Assembly: GCF_000090795.2 (NCBI RefSeq)
Contig: NW_003546257.1
Location: 421,809-485,808 of the forward strand
DNA: 64,000 bases
From: Amphimedon queenslandica
Taxonomy: Eukaryota; Porifera; Demospongiae; Haplosclerida; Niphatidae
Direction: 5' to 3'
The position numbers were made by a program, and so were the translations under genes. The number at the start of each line of letters is the position of its first letter. Position 1 is the first letter of the stretch. Below the pieces are notes generated by a model. It was given only the letters and a program-made list of their open reading frames with translations. It made no database searches and was not told the origin of the DNA. This document shows positions 51,527 through 62,785 of this stretch, piece by piece.

Positions 51527-53587
51527 CTATCTAGAGTCAGTGCTATCAAAAAATTTATCTAGTTGTGCCCTGTCCCATGTTTTTGAGATAAGATCTCCAG
51601 GTTCAATTCCGTCTGGAATATCGGCTGAAAATGGGTACCTTGCTTCTCCTATCCTTCCTGCCCACTCATAATTAACTATGTTGATATAATCTTTGCCATC
51701 TTTAAATTCCATGAAAATGTTATTTGAAGTTAGTTTGCCATGACAGAATCCATGATCATGCAATACCTTTAGTGCATCTTGAAAAGGTTCAGGTTCGCTT
51801 TTATTATCTGGATATTCTTTTAAGTATTCATCAAGATGCATAATTCCATCAATGTATTCAATGACAACTGCTGTGTATTGAGTTCCTCCTACTCTCTCTT
51901 CATAGTGGATTAGTTGAGGTGCACATCCTTCTTTGTACATTAGAGCATGTGCTTCACGGCAGTATCGCTTTGTAAACTTGATGATTACATCAACCTCTTC
52001 ACCATTGTTATATGTGAGGGTACCTTTAAAGATGTGCCTCTTCATTCTTTCCTTATATTGAATGCTACCTTTATCGCATGATTGAAAGACAGGAAATTCT
52101 GGGTTATCTATTCTAGTATTATTTTTATAATAGGCCTGTATTTCTCTAATGGCATCTTTTAAAGCTTTGAGTATTCTAGCAACCCTGATGGTTGCTTCTT
52201 CGTTTTGATGAGGTACGAGCCAAACAGAATCGACTAGCCTATCAACAAATACGTATTTGCCAAACACAGCACCTGATATGGATAACTGTGGACCGACTAA
52301 TTCTAGGAGATAAGCTGGGGCTGGACATTGATCTGGATATTTACCTTTTAAAGATTGTACATAATACCCAATGACTTGTGCATAGCTATCGCCACTCTCA
52401 TTCTTAACCTCAATGAGTATGTAACATTCTGTACCAATTGATATATCCACCTTATACCCTTTATTTTCATGGACAAGTTCACCTTTTAACGTTTTGAATT
52501 TCAGACTCAATATTTTGAAAAACTCATTATGTCGAGGTTCTTCAGTATTAAAATACTTTGACATTTCAGTGCACATTCGTTTTGCGAATTCGTAATCTTC
52601 TCTTTCCAGCACAATGCTAGCATCATTAGAATCTTCAATGAATTTCTGGAACCCTGGGTAATATAACGTGATGTCATCGCCAATAACATCATCACGATGA
52701 TCACAGATTGGTGTGCCTTCTTTTTGGAGTTTTTCTTTTCTTGTCTTTGTTTCCTTTGGATCCTTTCCATAATCACTTGGACGACCAATAGTATCTTGCA
52801 TCATTATGATTTTACATTTCCGTGGTGGTTCGTCATCATATTCTAGTAAAGCTATTATAAGATTGAGTTCTTCTATGAATAAGCTTACCAATTATTAATC
52901 CTTTGTAGAAAGGAGTGTCAACTATTAACTCTTCATGTGTGACTTCTTTTAGTACATAATAAACTATTGTAGGATTAAGATTGTATGACCATGCTTACCT
53001 TCATCTCCTTCCATTAATTTCACAACCTTTTCTGGTAGCAGACCAAAGTATTTTAGTAGAGTTTCTATTGTATCTTTTACATTGAACGGAATTTTGTCTT
53101 TAAGTTCTTTGTTTTGAAATTTAATCTTGAGTGTAATGCTAACTTCTAAAATTGAACACAAAAACTAAGTCATAATACACTAAAATACTAAATGAGTCTT
53201 CTTACCGAGTCTGGTTACAACAATCAAGTGCAACTCTATTATATCCTTACTGTTCCTTTCATAACTACTACATGGGCTTTCTCCATTGAGAATTTTCTCA
53301 TCTTTATGCCAAAGATGCATAGTATCTTTTTGATGTATACGTTTTTTATGTATTAAGTTTAAACGAACAAATTTATATAGATTTAGTGACTCTGAAGTAG
53401 ATGTATTCCATTCCCATGTGTATTCTTTGGGAGATCGTACACCAATAACTTTTACAAAAATGCAAATTTTCTATAAAAAGTAAAATTTACATAACAAAAT
53501 TATTCTCATGCACATAATGTATAGGTATTAAATAACTTGTATCCTATTTTTGGTAAAAATAAAAAAAGGTTGACGTACTGTAGTCAT
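51527..53587 (-). CDS. Crinkler-type (CR) protein: ubiquitin-like header, PD-(D/E)xK nuclease and kinase-like domains
   Basis: Five exons (53579-53587, 53206-53470, 52999-53145, 52889-52945, 51527-52851) give 600 aa; exon 1 is 9 nt and intron 4 only 37 nt. The N-terminal about 160 residues have beta-rich segments reminiscent of the ubiquitin-like header of CR effectors. The middle has a PD-(D/E)xK nuclease pattern ('YKVDISIGTECYILIEVKNE'). The C-terminal about 170 residues are protein-kinase-like ('AVVIEYIDGI', 'LKVLHDHGFCHGKLTSNNIFM', 'IVNYEWAGRIGEARYP'), the last phrase being characteristic of CR/fungal FunK-type kinases. The kinase motifs are divergent. The gene looks whole. The family is known from oomycete and fungal effectors and scattered animals, where conflict or transposon-related roles have been proposed. 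Head-to-tail neighbour: MAN2B1. Confidence 0.8.
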
Positions 53588-54437
53588 AATAATGTGATTA
53601 TACCCTCTTTACAGGCTCCTTGGTAATGCAGCCACTGGTAATAATTCTAGCAAGACATCATTTTGATAATACTGTATACATAATAATATCAATTCTTACT
53701 ATTATTGACAGAATTAGAGAATTGAAATGAAATACGACACACTTTTTAGAAGAGCACTTTTAAATAGGAATTTTGACTTGCTCAGGTAGAGAAGGCCTGG
53801 GTAGCAAACAGATAAAACTGAGACTGAGAAGTACTCAAAATATATTTCAAGTTTATAGGATCAAGCTGATCCTTATTTTGACCAAATAAGGTACTGACTG
53901 GCAAGATCCTTCCCATTGTGGTCTGAAGGTTATTCTAGGAATAGATAACCACTATAACTGACATCTGTGCATTTTTTATTTTACCTAAATTAAAATTATA
54001 CATATTGTAAAAAATCTAATGTTATGTATGCTATGCTGTGCTTTTAGCTATTGGTGAGAAGCAAATCAGAATAGGACATACAAAATAAACATGTATATCC
54101 ACACCACAATACTCACACTGACAGGATGCTTGTAGCATCTAGCTAGCTGTGCAACCTTTGCCAAGTCCTTATTTTGTTGGGTCCACCTAGTTATTTTAAC
54201 ATAGAGATTCTTGATAATGATTATGGATACTTTCCCATGCCAATGCTCTCATACATTGGGGTATTACAGCTCAAAGTCATAGCAATCCAATGTGTGCATG
54301 TGCAATGAGGTACATGTACCTGTTATATAGCAAAACAAAATGTTAATGTATTCATTTACAGCAAATTAAACAGCATCAAAATGAGGCCAAATGTATAAAA
54401 GCAACACTGCATAGTGTACAGGAAGAGAAGTGTTATG
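53588..54437. other. 850-bp intergenic region, no gene seen
   Basis: Holds the promoter side of the CR-type gene and the 3' flank of MAN2B1 (both minus strand). AT-rich; no repeat of the window's families and no coding signal was recognised. It is among the longest gene-free spacers in the window. Confidence 0.5.
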
Positions 54438-57400
54438 TCAGTTTCTGGTTTCAATGGTAATGTTAAATGTACGTATCATCATTGGAGACAATGAGACAAT
54501 AAAATCAGGACCAGTCACAGGAGGGAAATTAAAAGGACCAGGAACTACAGAACACATTATTATCATTACCACTAACATACAGTATACAGCATTGGGGACA
54601 TACCAGTTTCATTGTCTGTTGTCTGCCATTGCAGTTTCTTTATATCAGATAAAGCTAAGTTACCTCCTAAACCTAGCTCTGTTACTTCTTTGATTTCAAA
54701 TGCAACAAACAGATCCTAGGAATGATAATGATTACAACAATCAATGATTGTACTAGTAGATAATGTACTTTTAGTTTAACATTAGCAGTAGTTGACCATT
54801 TCTCAGGATCAGTTGATTCAAACTGATGATCCAAACGAAGGAGAATTGTAGACTGATCCAAATGTTCAAGAGTCAGTAAATGAACATTATCAGGAAGAGG
54901 AATAGACAATCCATTGTACTAAAAAGAATAATAATAACAAATATAAAAATAATAATAATATTATTATTATTATAATAACAAATGTAAGTCATTACCATTA
55001 GATTATAATGCTCTAACTGCAGTCCATTATTTAAAGTGAAGGAGAGCTCTGGTGTCATCATTAATTCTTCAGCCATCATTCTCTGAGTATACGCTGAGTC
55101 ATCAATTGTATCAAGTATCAGTAGATGCTTCCCTCTAATAATCAAACCCTTTCCATTCACTCCTAGCTCATCCAAAGGCTCACCTACCCCTCGTTTATCA
55201 TCATACAGGAGCCTCCTATGAACCTTTAATGGTAGCATACATGTGGATAGCTGAAATGATATTTCATGTATCTGTGTACTAGTCTACTTATTGTATTGGG
55301 GGTTTGGCTCTACTAATTTTTATTAATTTTTATAATTTTATTAATATGTCCCTTTATTTCAAAGATATCCCTTGTCAAATTTGCTACAATTAGTACACAC
55401 ACTATTAAATAAAGTACACTATTCACTTACCATCAGTTCTACAGATCCATCAGTGATACTAGATCCTCCTTGTGATCTATCATTGAGTACAGTAAACTGA
55501 ATCCCTTTCTTTTCGTCCTAATACATAACAGAATTAATAATGACTACACTTCAATTAACTAACTCTTATGTATATTCTGCTATTAACTGGATAATAGTTT
55601 CCTGCTATTGGTTCTGTATTGTTATACTTCCACGTAGGCCGATAATTCCTCCTGTAAGGTAGTATAGAAATGTTATATTGTGAAGTACTTACACTCTCTT
55701 TTGCATATCTCTTCCATTGGAATCAGTATAGAATGTGGAGTCACTCTTAAGGTCAGTTGTGAAATGTGATATTATCTCTTTACCCAATCCATCTCTAATA
55801 TGATAACAGTATCATTAATAATACGATAGTTGATAATGTTCACAGCAATGATTATACTTTATTGGTATCGGTCCTACAGTGTACTCTAGCTCAACTGCTG
55901 GTCTATTCTCATACAATCTAACAACCTAACAGTATGAGTCATGAAATAAACTAATGCTTTATTGCTAACTTGAGATACCCATGGGGAGAAAACCTGCCTA
56001 ACCTCAGACAACAAATCACCCTATAGATATACATAAAATCATAATACTAGTATTTTCCATTTTAATATTCCTTGCTTTATACCATAATGGAAGTCATTTC
56101 AGCATTATTATTATTATCACTGCCAACAGGGAATGTTGCTGAACTGTTCGGACGGAATATATAAGCACCTGATCTCTGTGGACACAAATGCAAGCCATTG
56201 TTGTGTGTTCAGAGACATAATAACAATAACTTAATGGATGATTTACCTGTGTACTGTTAATGTTGTTCCCATCACNNNNNNNNNNNNNNNNNNNNNNNNN
56301 NNNNNNNNNNNNNNNNNNNNNNNNNNNNNNNNNNNNNNNNNNNNNNNNNNNNNNNNNNNNNNNNNNNNNNNNNNNNNNNNNNNNNNNNNNNNNNNNNNNN
56401 NNNNNNNNNNNNNNNNNNNNNNNNNNNNNNNNNNNNNNNNNNNNNNNNNNNNNNNNNNNNNNNNNNNNNNNNNNNNNNNNNNNNNNNNNNNNNNNNNNNN
56501 NNNNNNNNNNNNNNNNNNNNNNNNNNNNNNNNNNNNNNNNNNNNNNNNNNNNNNNNNNNNNNNNNNNNNNNNNNNNNNNNNNNNNNNNNNNNNNNNNNNN
56601 NNNNNNNNNNNNNNNNNNNNNNNNNNNNNNNNNNNNNNNNNNNNNNNNNNNNNNNNNNNNNNNNNNNNNNNNNNNNNNNNNNNNNNNNNNNNNNNNNNNN
56701 NNNNNNNNNNNNNNNNNNNNNNNNNNNNNNNNNNNNNNNNNNNNNNNNNNNNNNNNNNNNNTAGTTTTACTGGTGTATATGGCATAGCCAGAGGGAGGTA
56801 CATCAGTCACTTCAAATACAGCAACATATTCAGCCTTTGTATCACCAGTAACAATCAGTGATAGTGATTTAGTTACATTACTAATAGGAACAACCTATCA
56901 AAGAGATGATAGCCACATTAATACACTCATTATTAATACCTGTACTGGTACAGCACTACCATCAGGGCTAGTGACTATTATGTTCCTCTTTATAATAGGA
57001 ATATGAACCACACCAGTGTAAGGACGCCCTAATGAGTTATACACTACCATACTGAACTATAAGGACACAGTATCAAAGTAATGAAAGTCTCTTTGTCATA
57101 CTTACATCTCCTCCCTCAGTTACTGGACACACACTGATGTTAAGATATTCACAGAAACTCAAGTTCATTTTAGGTGCATTAGCTCCTTTAGCTGCAAGAT
57201 CATTGAGGACAGTCGCCATTACAGAACGACACTCAACTTCTCCAACATGAAGTCTCTTGGCATAATCATCAGCAACATGCTGCTTCTCTGTACCACTGTA
57301 TACAGGTACATAATAAAATAAAATTGTAAAACTATTACTTACGAGACAGCATCATGATGTTGAGCAACACCCATTGCTTGCTCTATAAAAAAAGAATAAA

Positions 57401-57972
57401 TAAAATAAAATATAATAATAATAATGATAATGATAATATTACTAACGTAGTTTTATTGAAGAGGGTCCCTTGTCTCCCATTCCATTATGAATTGCTTCCA
57501 ATTGCTTACATGCTTGCAAGTGAGCATTACACTGCCTCACGTAACCTTTCAAAGCAGGTCTGCTAGTGAAATAACCTAAAAATGAGGAAAATGATCAAAA
57601 TGTGCATACATTCCTTGCTATAGTACCTGTCCAGTAGTCCCAAGGAGCATTGGCATAAGGAAAGAAATCATCACTTTTAGTGGATAGTCTAAAGTCCTTG
57701 TCACTATTGACATATTTTGTGTAAATTGACGGAGTTGAATACATAACATTGATAGAGCCATTCTATATAATAAAGAATAAATAATGTGTTTTATAAGAGT
57801 ATAATATACTGTTGATGTTGTACAGTGACTACCTTATTGACATAAGCTATGAGTTTGTCCAAGTTCTCAAACCACTCACGAGAATTCTCGTATTGGAAAT
57901 CACCTCCCATTGTCATGATGATGTTATTAGTCTTGTAACTTTGAGCCTTCAAAAGGTAATTATTAATACATA

Positions 57973-58070
<98 letters not shown>

Positions 58071-60344
58071 CTTCAATTCTTACTTGAGTTAGTGCAGTTT
58101 CTATAAACTCATCCACTCTACTCTTCACATTATCGTCATACAAATTATTATCATCCTAGAGAAACCAATGAGACACTTTTTAATGAATAGTGAGAATTGA
58201 AATGATTGGAGCTGACCATAATTGGAGGGTCCTTGCATCTTAAATCAAAGCAGAAACCATGAGGAGCAGCATAATGTCCGTACAATACTTCAGTAAATAT
58301 ATCAGCAATGTTGCCCAGGGATGGACTGCTCTTCCATATGATTTCTCTTTGTGACGTGTTTCTACGAATTTCGTCATCCTCGTAATGAAGCCGACCAAAC
58401 ATCATACTGTCAAATCCAAACTAAAATATAAATTAAGTAATAGTACACTACAGTAAATGTACTCAAAATATGTATCAGAAAATGTAATAAAAATGGGAGG
58501 TAATTTTGGAGCCATTTTTTTAGAAAAAACCATGGGCTATAGTACAGGGATTTTTTCAAAAATTGGTCCGTTTCTTAAAATGACTGTAACTTGAAAAATT
58601 TAAGTCGGAATCGACTCAAACTTTCTACACAGCATAAGGACATCAATATGTATCAGAAAATGTAATTAAAAGTTGGGGTGATTTCTGAGCTATTTTTTGG
58701 AAAAAACCATGGGCTATAGTACAGGGATTTTTTCAAAAATTGGTCCGTTTCTTAAAATGGCCGTAACTCGAAAAATTTAAGTCGGAATCGACTCAAACTT
58801 TCTACACAGCATAAGGACATCAATATGTATCAGAAAATGTAATAAAAATTTGGGGTGATTTTGGAGCCATTTTTTGGAAAAAACCATGGGCTATAGTACA
58901 GAGATTTTTTTCAAAAATTGGCCCATTTTTAAAAATGGCTGTAACTCGAAAAATTTAAGTCGGAGTCGACTCAAACTTTCTACACAGTATAAGTACATCA
59001 ATATGTGTCAGAAAATGTAATAAAAATTGGGAGTGATTTTGGAGCCATTTTTTGGAAAAAACCATGGGCTATAGTACAGTGATTTTTTCAGAAATTGGCC
59101 CATTTTTTAAAATGGCCGTAATTCAAAAAACTTAAGTTGGAATTGGCTTAAACTTTCTACACAGCATAAGTACATCAATATGTGTCAGAAAATGTAATAA
59201 AAATTGGGTGTGATTTCAGAGCTATTTTTTGGAAAAACCATGGGCTATAGTACAGGGATTTTTTCAAAAATTGGCCTGTTTCTTAAAATGGCCGCAACTC
59301 AAAAAATTTAAGTTGGAATTGACTCAAACTTTCTACACAGCATAAGGACATCAATATGTATCAGAAAATGTAATAAAAATTGGGGGTAATTTCAGAGCCA
59401 TTTTTTGGAAAAAAACCATGGGCTATAGTACAGGGATTTTTTTAAAAATTGGCCCATTTCTTAAAATGGCCGTAACTCAAAAAATTTAAGTCGGAATCGA
59501 CTCAAACTTTCTACACAACATAAGGACATCAATATGTATCAGAAAATGTAATAAAAATGGGAGGTGATTTTGGAGCCATTTTTTGGGAAAAACCATGGGC
59601 TATAGTACAGGGATTTTTTCAAAAAATGTGCTAATTTTTAAAAATGGCCATAATAAATGATACATAAATGAAGTTCTATAGCTCATGGTATTTTTCACTG
59701 TATTTACCAAAGAGAATGAAGTAGCATGAAAAGACGAGTGTCCGAATGGATCAATCTGCCAACCGACGGAAGGGCTAACACCAAACGTGTTAGCAATAAA
59801 CCTCAGGCCAATGGACATCTGATCAATGATGGCATTATAATGAGTGGAGGCTTCATCACTCATGCACCACCCGCCATTAATGAACTCCAGCTGCCCACTA
59901 TCCACCAATTCATGAACCTGTAGAGGACAATAACTAAAGCACATAATAATAATAATACAGTTATACTTTCTGTTTGATGTCATCAGGTTGTTCGCTCCAC
60001 CATCGAGTGAAGAAGGCCATTTCCACGTAAATAAATTTCCTCTCTTCATTCTTACCCAGTTCAGTGATGACTGAATCCAGTATGTATTGTACTGATCCCT
60101 GTGCAATGCTTTTATTAGCTGTCAAACAATATAATAGTACAGCAATAATTTTATTTATTGAAAATTGCTATTAGTATATACCTCCATAGTAATATTCATC
60201 AACAGTTTTCTGCCAGCCAACATCATCGTGTGTATGAGGGACTATGTGAACATTCAGTACAGCATTCTCTCCAGCTGAGACCTCTAGTAGTAACGAACTG
60301 CTGCAGAGAAGCAATAGGAACACTGAACTGATATAAACTGCCAT
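54438..60344 (-). CDS. MAN2B1: lysosomal alpha-mannosidase (GH38), interrupted by an N gap
   Basis: At least 23 exons: 60182-60344, 59967-60118, 59708-59917, 58217-58420, 58084-58155, 57833-57946, 57627-57762, 57447-57575, 57343-57382, 57106-57295, 56940-57056, a broken one from 56894 into the gap, 56247 from the gap, 56083-56175, 55979-56020, 55858-55925, 55693-55794, 55564-55651, 55431-55517, 54996-55250, 54769-54918, 54604-54715, 54438-54544. It cleaves alpha-mannose from N-glycans in the lysosome. Signal peptide '[17 protein letters not shown]'; zinc motif HTHDDVGW; nucleophile in '[10 protein letters not shown]'; '[20 protein letters not shown]'; 'SGAYIFRPN'; '[11 protein letters not shown]' at the end. 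Human-like throughout. Confidence 0.95.
56276..56761. other. assembly gap (run of N)
   Basis: 486 unknown bases inside MAN2B1. The exons on either side run into it, so part of the coding sequence around the end of the catalytic domain is missing here. Its true length may differ. Confidence 0.99.
57973..58068 (+). repeat. (AAT)n microsatellite filling a MAN2B1 intron
   Basis: About 32 triplets occupy some 96 of the 137 nt of the intron between exons 5 and 6 ((ATT)n on the gene's strand). Confidence 0.9.
58460..59655 (-). repeat. seven-unit array of the 177-bp intronic repeat (family A), inverted
   Basis: The core CCATGGGCTATAGTACAG recurs with its CAT at about 58531, 58708, 58885, 59063, 59239, 59417 and 59594, giving a period of 176-178 bp. 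It fills most of the 1.29-kb intron 3 of MAN2B1. Units are very alike (for example 'cagcataaggacatcaatat' in most), which suggests recent amplification or homogenisation. Confidence 0.95.
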
Positions 60345-60664
60345 AGCTCAGCACTGAGCCACACCCTAGATGTTAATTAATTAAAATTACGTGGGCGTAG
60401 CTCAAGTAGGTGCAAAAGCAACTTCAAGATTTACTCTACAAAAAAATTAACATGCATCATGACTCACAATCTTTTTACTACTAAAACTTGTCATGTGTTT
60501 GCAGCTAAAGTGAAACAAAATCCACTGGGTAGTGGGGCTTTGGTTTAATTTTCTCATGAAGGCCTCTGAAGGTATTTGCAGTTTAGTCTTAGAAGGAGGA
60601 AACAAGGAGGAACCCTCAGCCCACGCAATATTAAAGGCGTGTATGACTTATTGTACTATCAGAA
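60345..60664. promoter_or_regulatory. shared upstream region, MAN2B1 / TRIQK
   Basis: 320 bp between divergent start codons. A CLEAR-type CACGTG (TFEB site) was not found. No other gene is seen. Confidence 0.45.
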
Positions 60665-62471
60665 ATGGGAAGAAAGGACAATAGCTCTAGTGGCAGGAGT
60701 AAGCTCTCGGTTGACCAGTACAGACAGAAGTTAGGTGAGTCATCATCTCCTGCAACTTTAAATGCACCCATTACCTCTTTAAAGGTACTAGAGAAAAGCA
60801 TGAACTGCGTGGACGGCACAGACCAAGGGAGCTAAGGCACAAAGAGATTCAAAACTTTCAGCCAACCCAGCAATTTCAGGTAGGCGTCAAATTTGCACCC
60901 TGTGACATAAACAGTGTTATTGACTGGCTGACTACCATTGGGTGGTACCTTGTGTTGTATTAATTCGCATCTATATTGGGTTGGGCTAATTACTTTCAAT
61001 AGAATAATTAAACGATTAACATTACTTGACTCATTAATACTTATACATGATCTTAAAATACTATCAACTATAAAAACGATGTTTTGCTTAGCAACTACCA
61101 GTCATTATGTTAACATATATTTTAATACATTAAATCTATAAGCTAAGGTATTTAGAAGTTAAGTTTAGAGTGTGTCATATTTCTTGAACACGCTATGTCT
61201 CTTTAACTTATTGCAGTTTTATTGTTATTAAAATAATATCTGTCACATAGAATCAAAATGCAATTTATTTTATTGTCTTTGCAAAGTTTGAATATTAAAT
61301 TGAGCTATTGTATCAATAGTTATGAAGCTTCTTTTGTTTTAACTGGAAGTTCATCTACTTGATTATAATAATAACGACCCCAAACCTCTTTACACTTTAA
61401 CCCTTTAACCCTAGCCCATTATATGAATGCTGATACAATCCAGAAAGAAATAAAAATTATTTGATTTATATATAAAAGTTATTGATCATCTAATGCATAT
61501 TCTGTCAAATTATACACATGCTTAATTGTAAAAATAATTATTTTGACAATACCTTTGTTTGATTGATGTATAAATAGAGAGCATTAAGTTGACCTTTTCT
61601 TGTGTTGTGCAACATTACATAACTGCCAAAGACTTTATTGTGACTACAGTGTAGCCTTTTTGGGTTTTATTAGATGTAATTTCGGCTCTTAATTGCAATC
61701 CTCATCTAAATTCCTTCGTCCATTAGCATGACGTAGCTATAAGCTTTATACCAGGTATAAAATAATTAATACCAAGAACATGATTAATGCATGGATTGAA
61801 CATACTGCCAAAGAATATTTCCAAATTTACATCTTCTAAGCTATTCAATCACGATATAAAAATATAAATTGTAAGCGAGCCATTTTCCTTTAAAAAATGG
61901 AAATCTTATACTTTATTATAATGGAGCGATGGAAATAGATTGTTATGCTTTTGATGCTTCAGACTGTCAGGTTACATATAGGTTGCACTGAATTGGTCCA
62001 TTCTGTTCACAGGTTGTCTGTCATTGCAATGGCAATAGAATGGTATGCAAATTTTGTCTTTCCTTAATAACAGTAACATCTTATAGCCCTGAATCAGCAG
62101 CAGTGGCTAGTCCCATTTCTGCCTATTAAGAGCTTGTGCCAACAAAGAATTATAATTGGAATGCAATGTCTTTGGATTATGAAATTCATTTTATTCAAAC
62201 CTTTTAAATTTCTAGCTAATATTATTACTTAATGGCATACTTGGAGGTTTATACTTATTATCAAATTCCTCATTCATAAAGCATTATTACTATCAGTAGT
62301 TAATATCAAATATATATATGAGAATTAATATTATTATTTTATATTTTACTTCAGAACTTGTGGTGGGCCCTCATTGTCTTTGCTGGATTCCTGGGACTTG
62401 CTTATGTACTTTATTCCTTGTCCGTTTTTGATTTTTTATTTTCTTTATTTCAATCGTTTTTTAAAAAATGA
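60665..62471 (+). CDS. TRIQK: triple QxxK/R motif-containing protein
   Basis: Three exons (60665-60734, 60785-60879, 62355-62471) give 93 aa; human TRIQK has 86. The N-terminus MGRKD...LSVDQYRQKLG matches the family's MGRKD...LPVDQYRKQIG. QxxK/R motifs are visible (QYRQK; further Q-rich segments 'EIQNFQPTQQFQ'). One C-terminal hydrophobic helix, 'LWWALIVFAGFLGLAYVLYSL', makes it tail-anchored, probably in the ER. Intron 2 is about 1.5 kb, long for this window. Function is poorly known in any animal. Confidence 0.85.
60880..62354 (+). other. intron 2 of TRIQK, no other gene seen
   Basis: 1.47 kb of AT-rich intron. It lacks the 177-bp repeat, unlike most other long introns here. Short open frames are without recognisable features. 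Confidence 0.5.
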
Positions 62472-62785
62472 TAACATCAACAAGGCATTTAAAAAACAGC
62501 AACAGCAAGTGTATTACACTCGCATCATTAGGAGGAATGCATCATATAATTAATATAGGCATAATAGTAGTAATAATAATAATAATAATAATGATAGTGA
62601 TAATGATAATAATTATAACGAGCGATAAATCAATTGGTATGATAATAATAATAAGGATGATGATAATATAACAGAGAGCAATAGACTGGTCGACTTAAAA
62701 GTGATGACTGCCAAACAGAATGGGACGTAATAGTTTGATAATATAAGATTGGTACAATACATCATTCTCTTCATACTATTGATAC
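62472..62785. other. convergent 3' flanks with AT-rich simple repeats
   Basis: TRIQK and the BEN gene meet tail to tail. (AAT)n and imperfect GATAAT repeats lie at about 62569-62665. No gene seen. Confidence 0.6.

Noticed and set aside
51527-52891. A single-exon start for the CR-type gene at the Met near 52891
   Set aside because: That Met lies in the 37-nt intron and flanking exon in the wrong frame; splicing joins a clear upstream header in frame.
54430-54693. + strand open frame of 87 codons
   Set aside because: Antisense to the last two MAN2B1 exons.
57949-58143. Minus-strand open frame with a poly-Leu run
   Set aside because: Translation of the ATT microsatellite in an intron joined to MAN2B1 exon 5.
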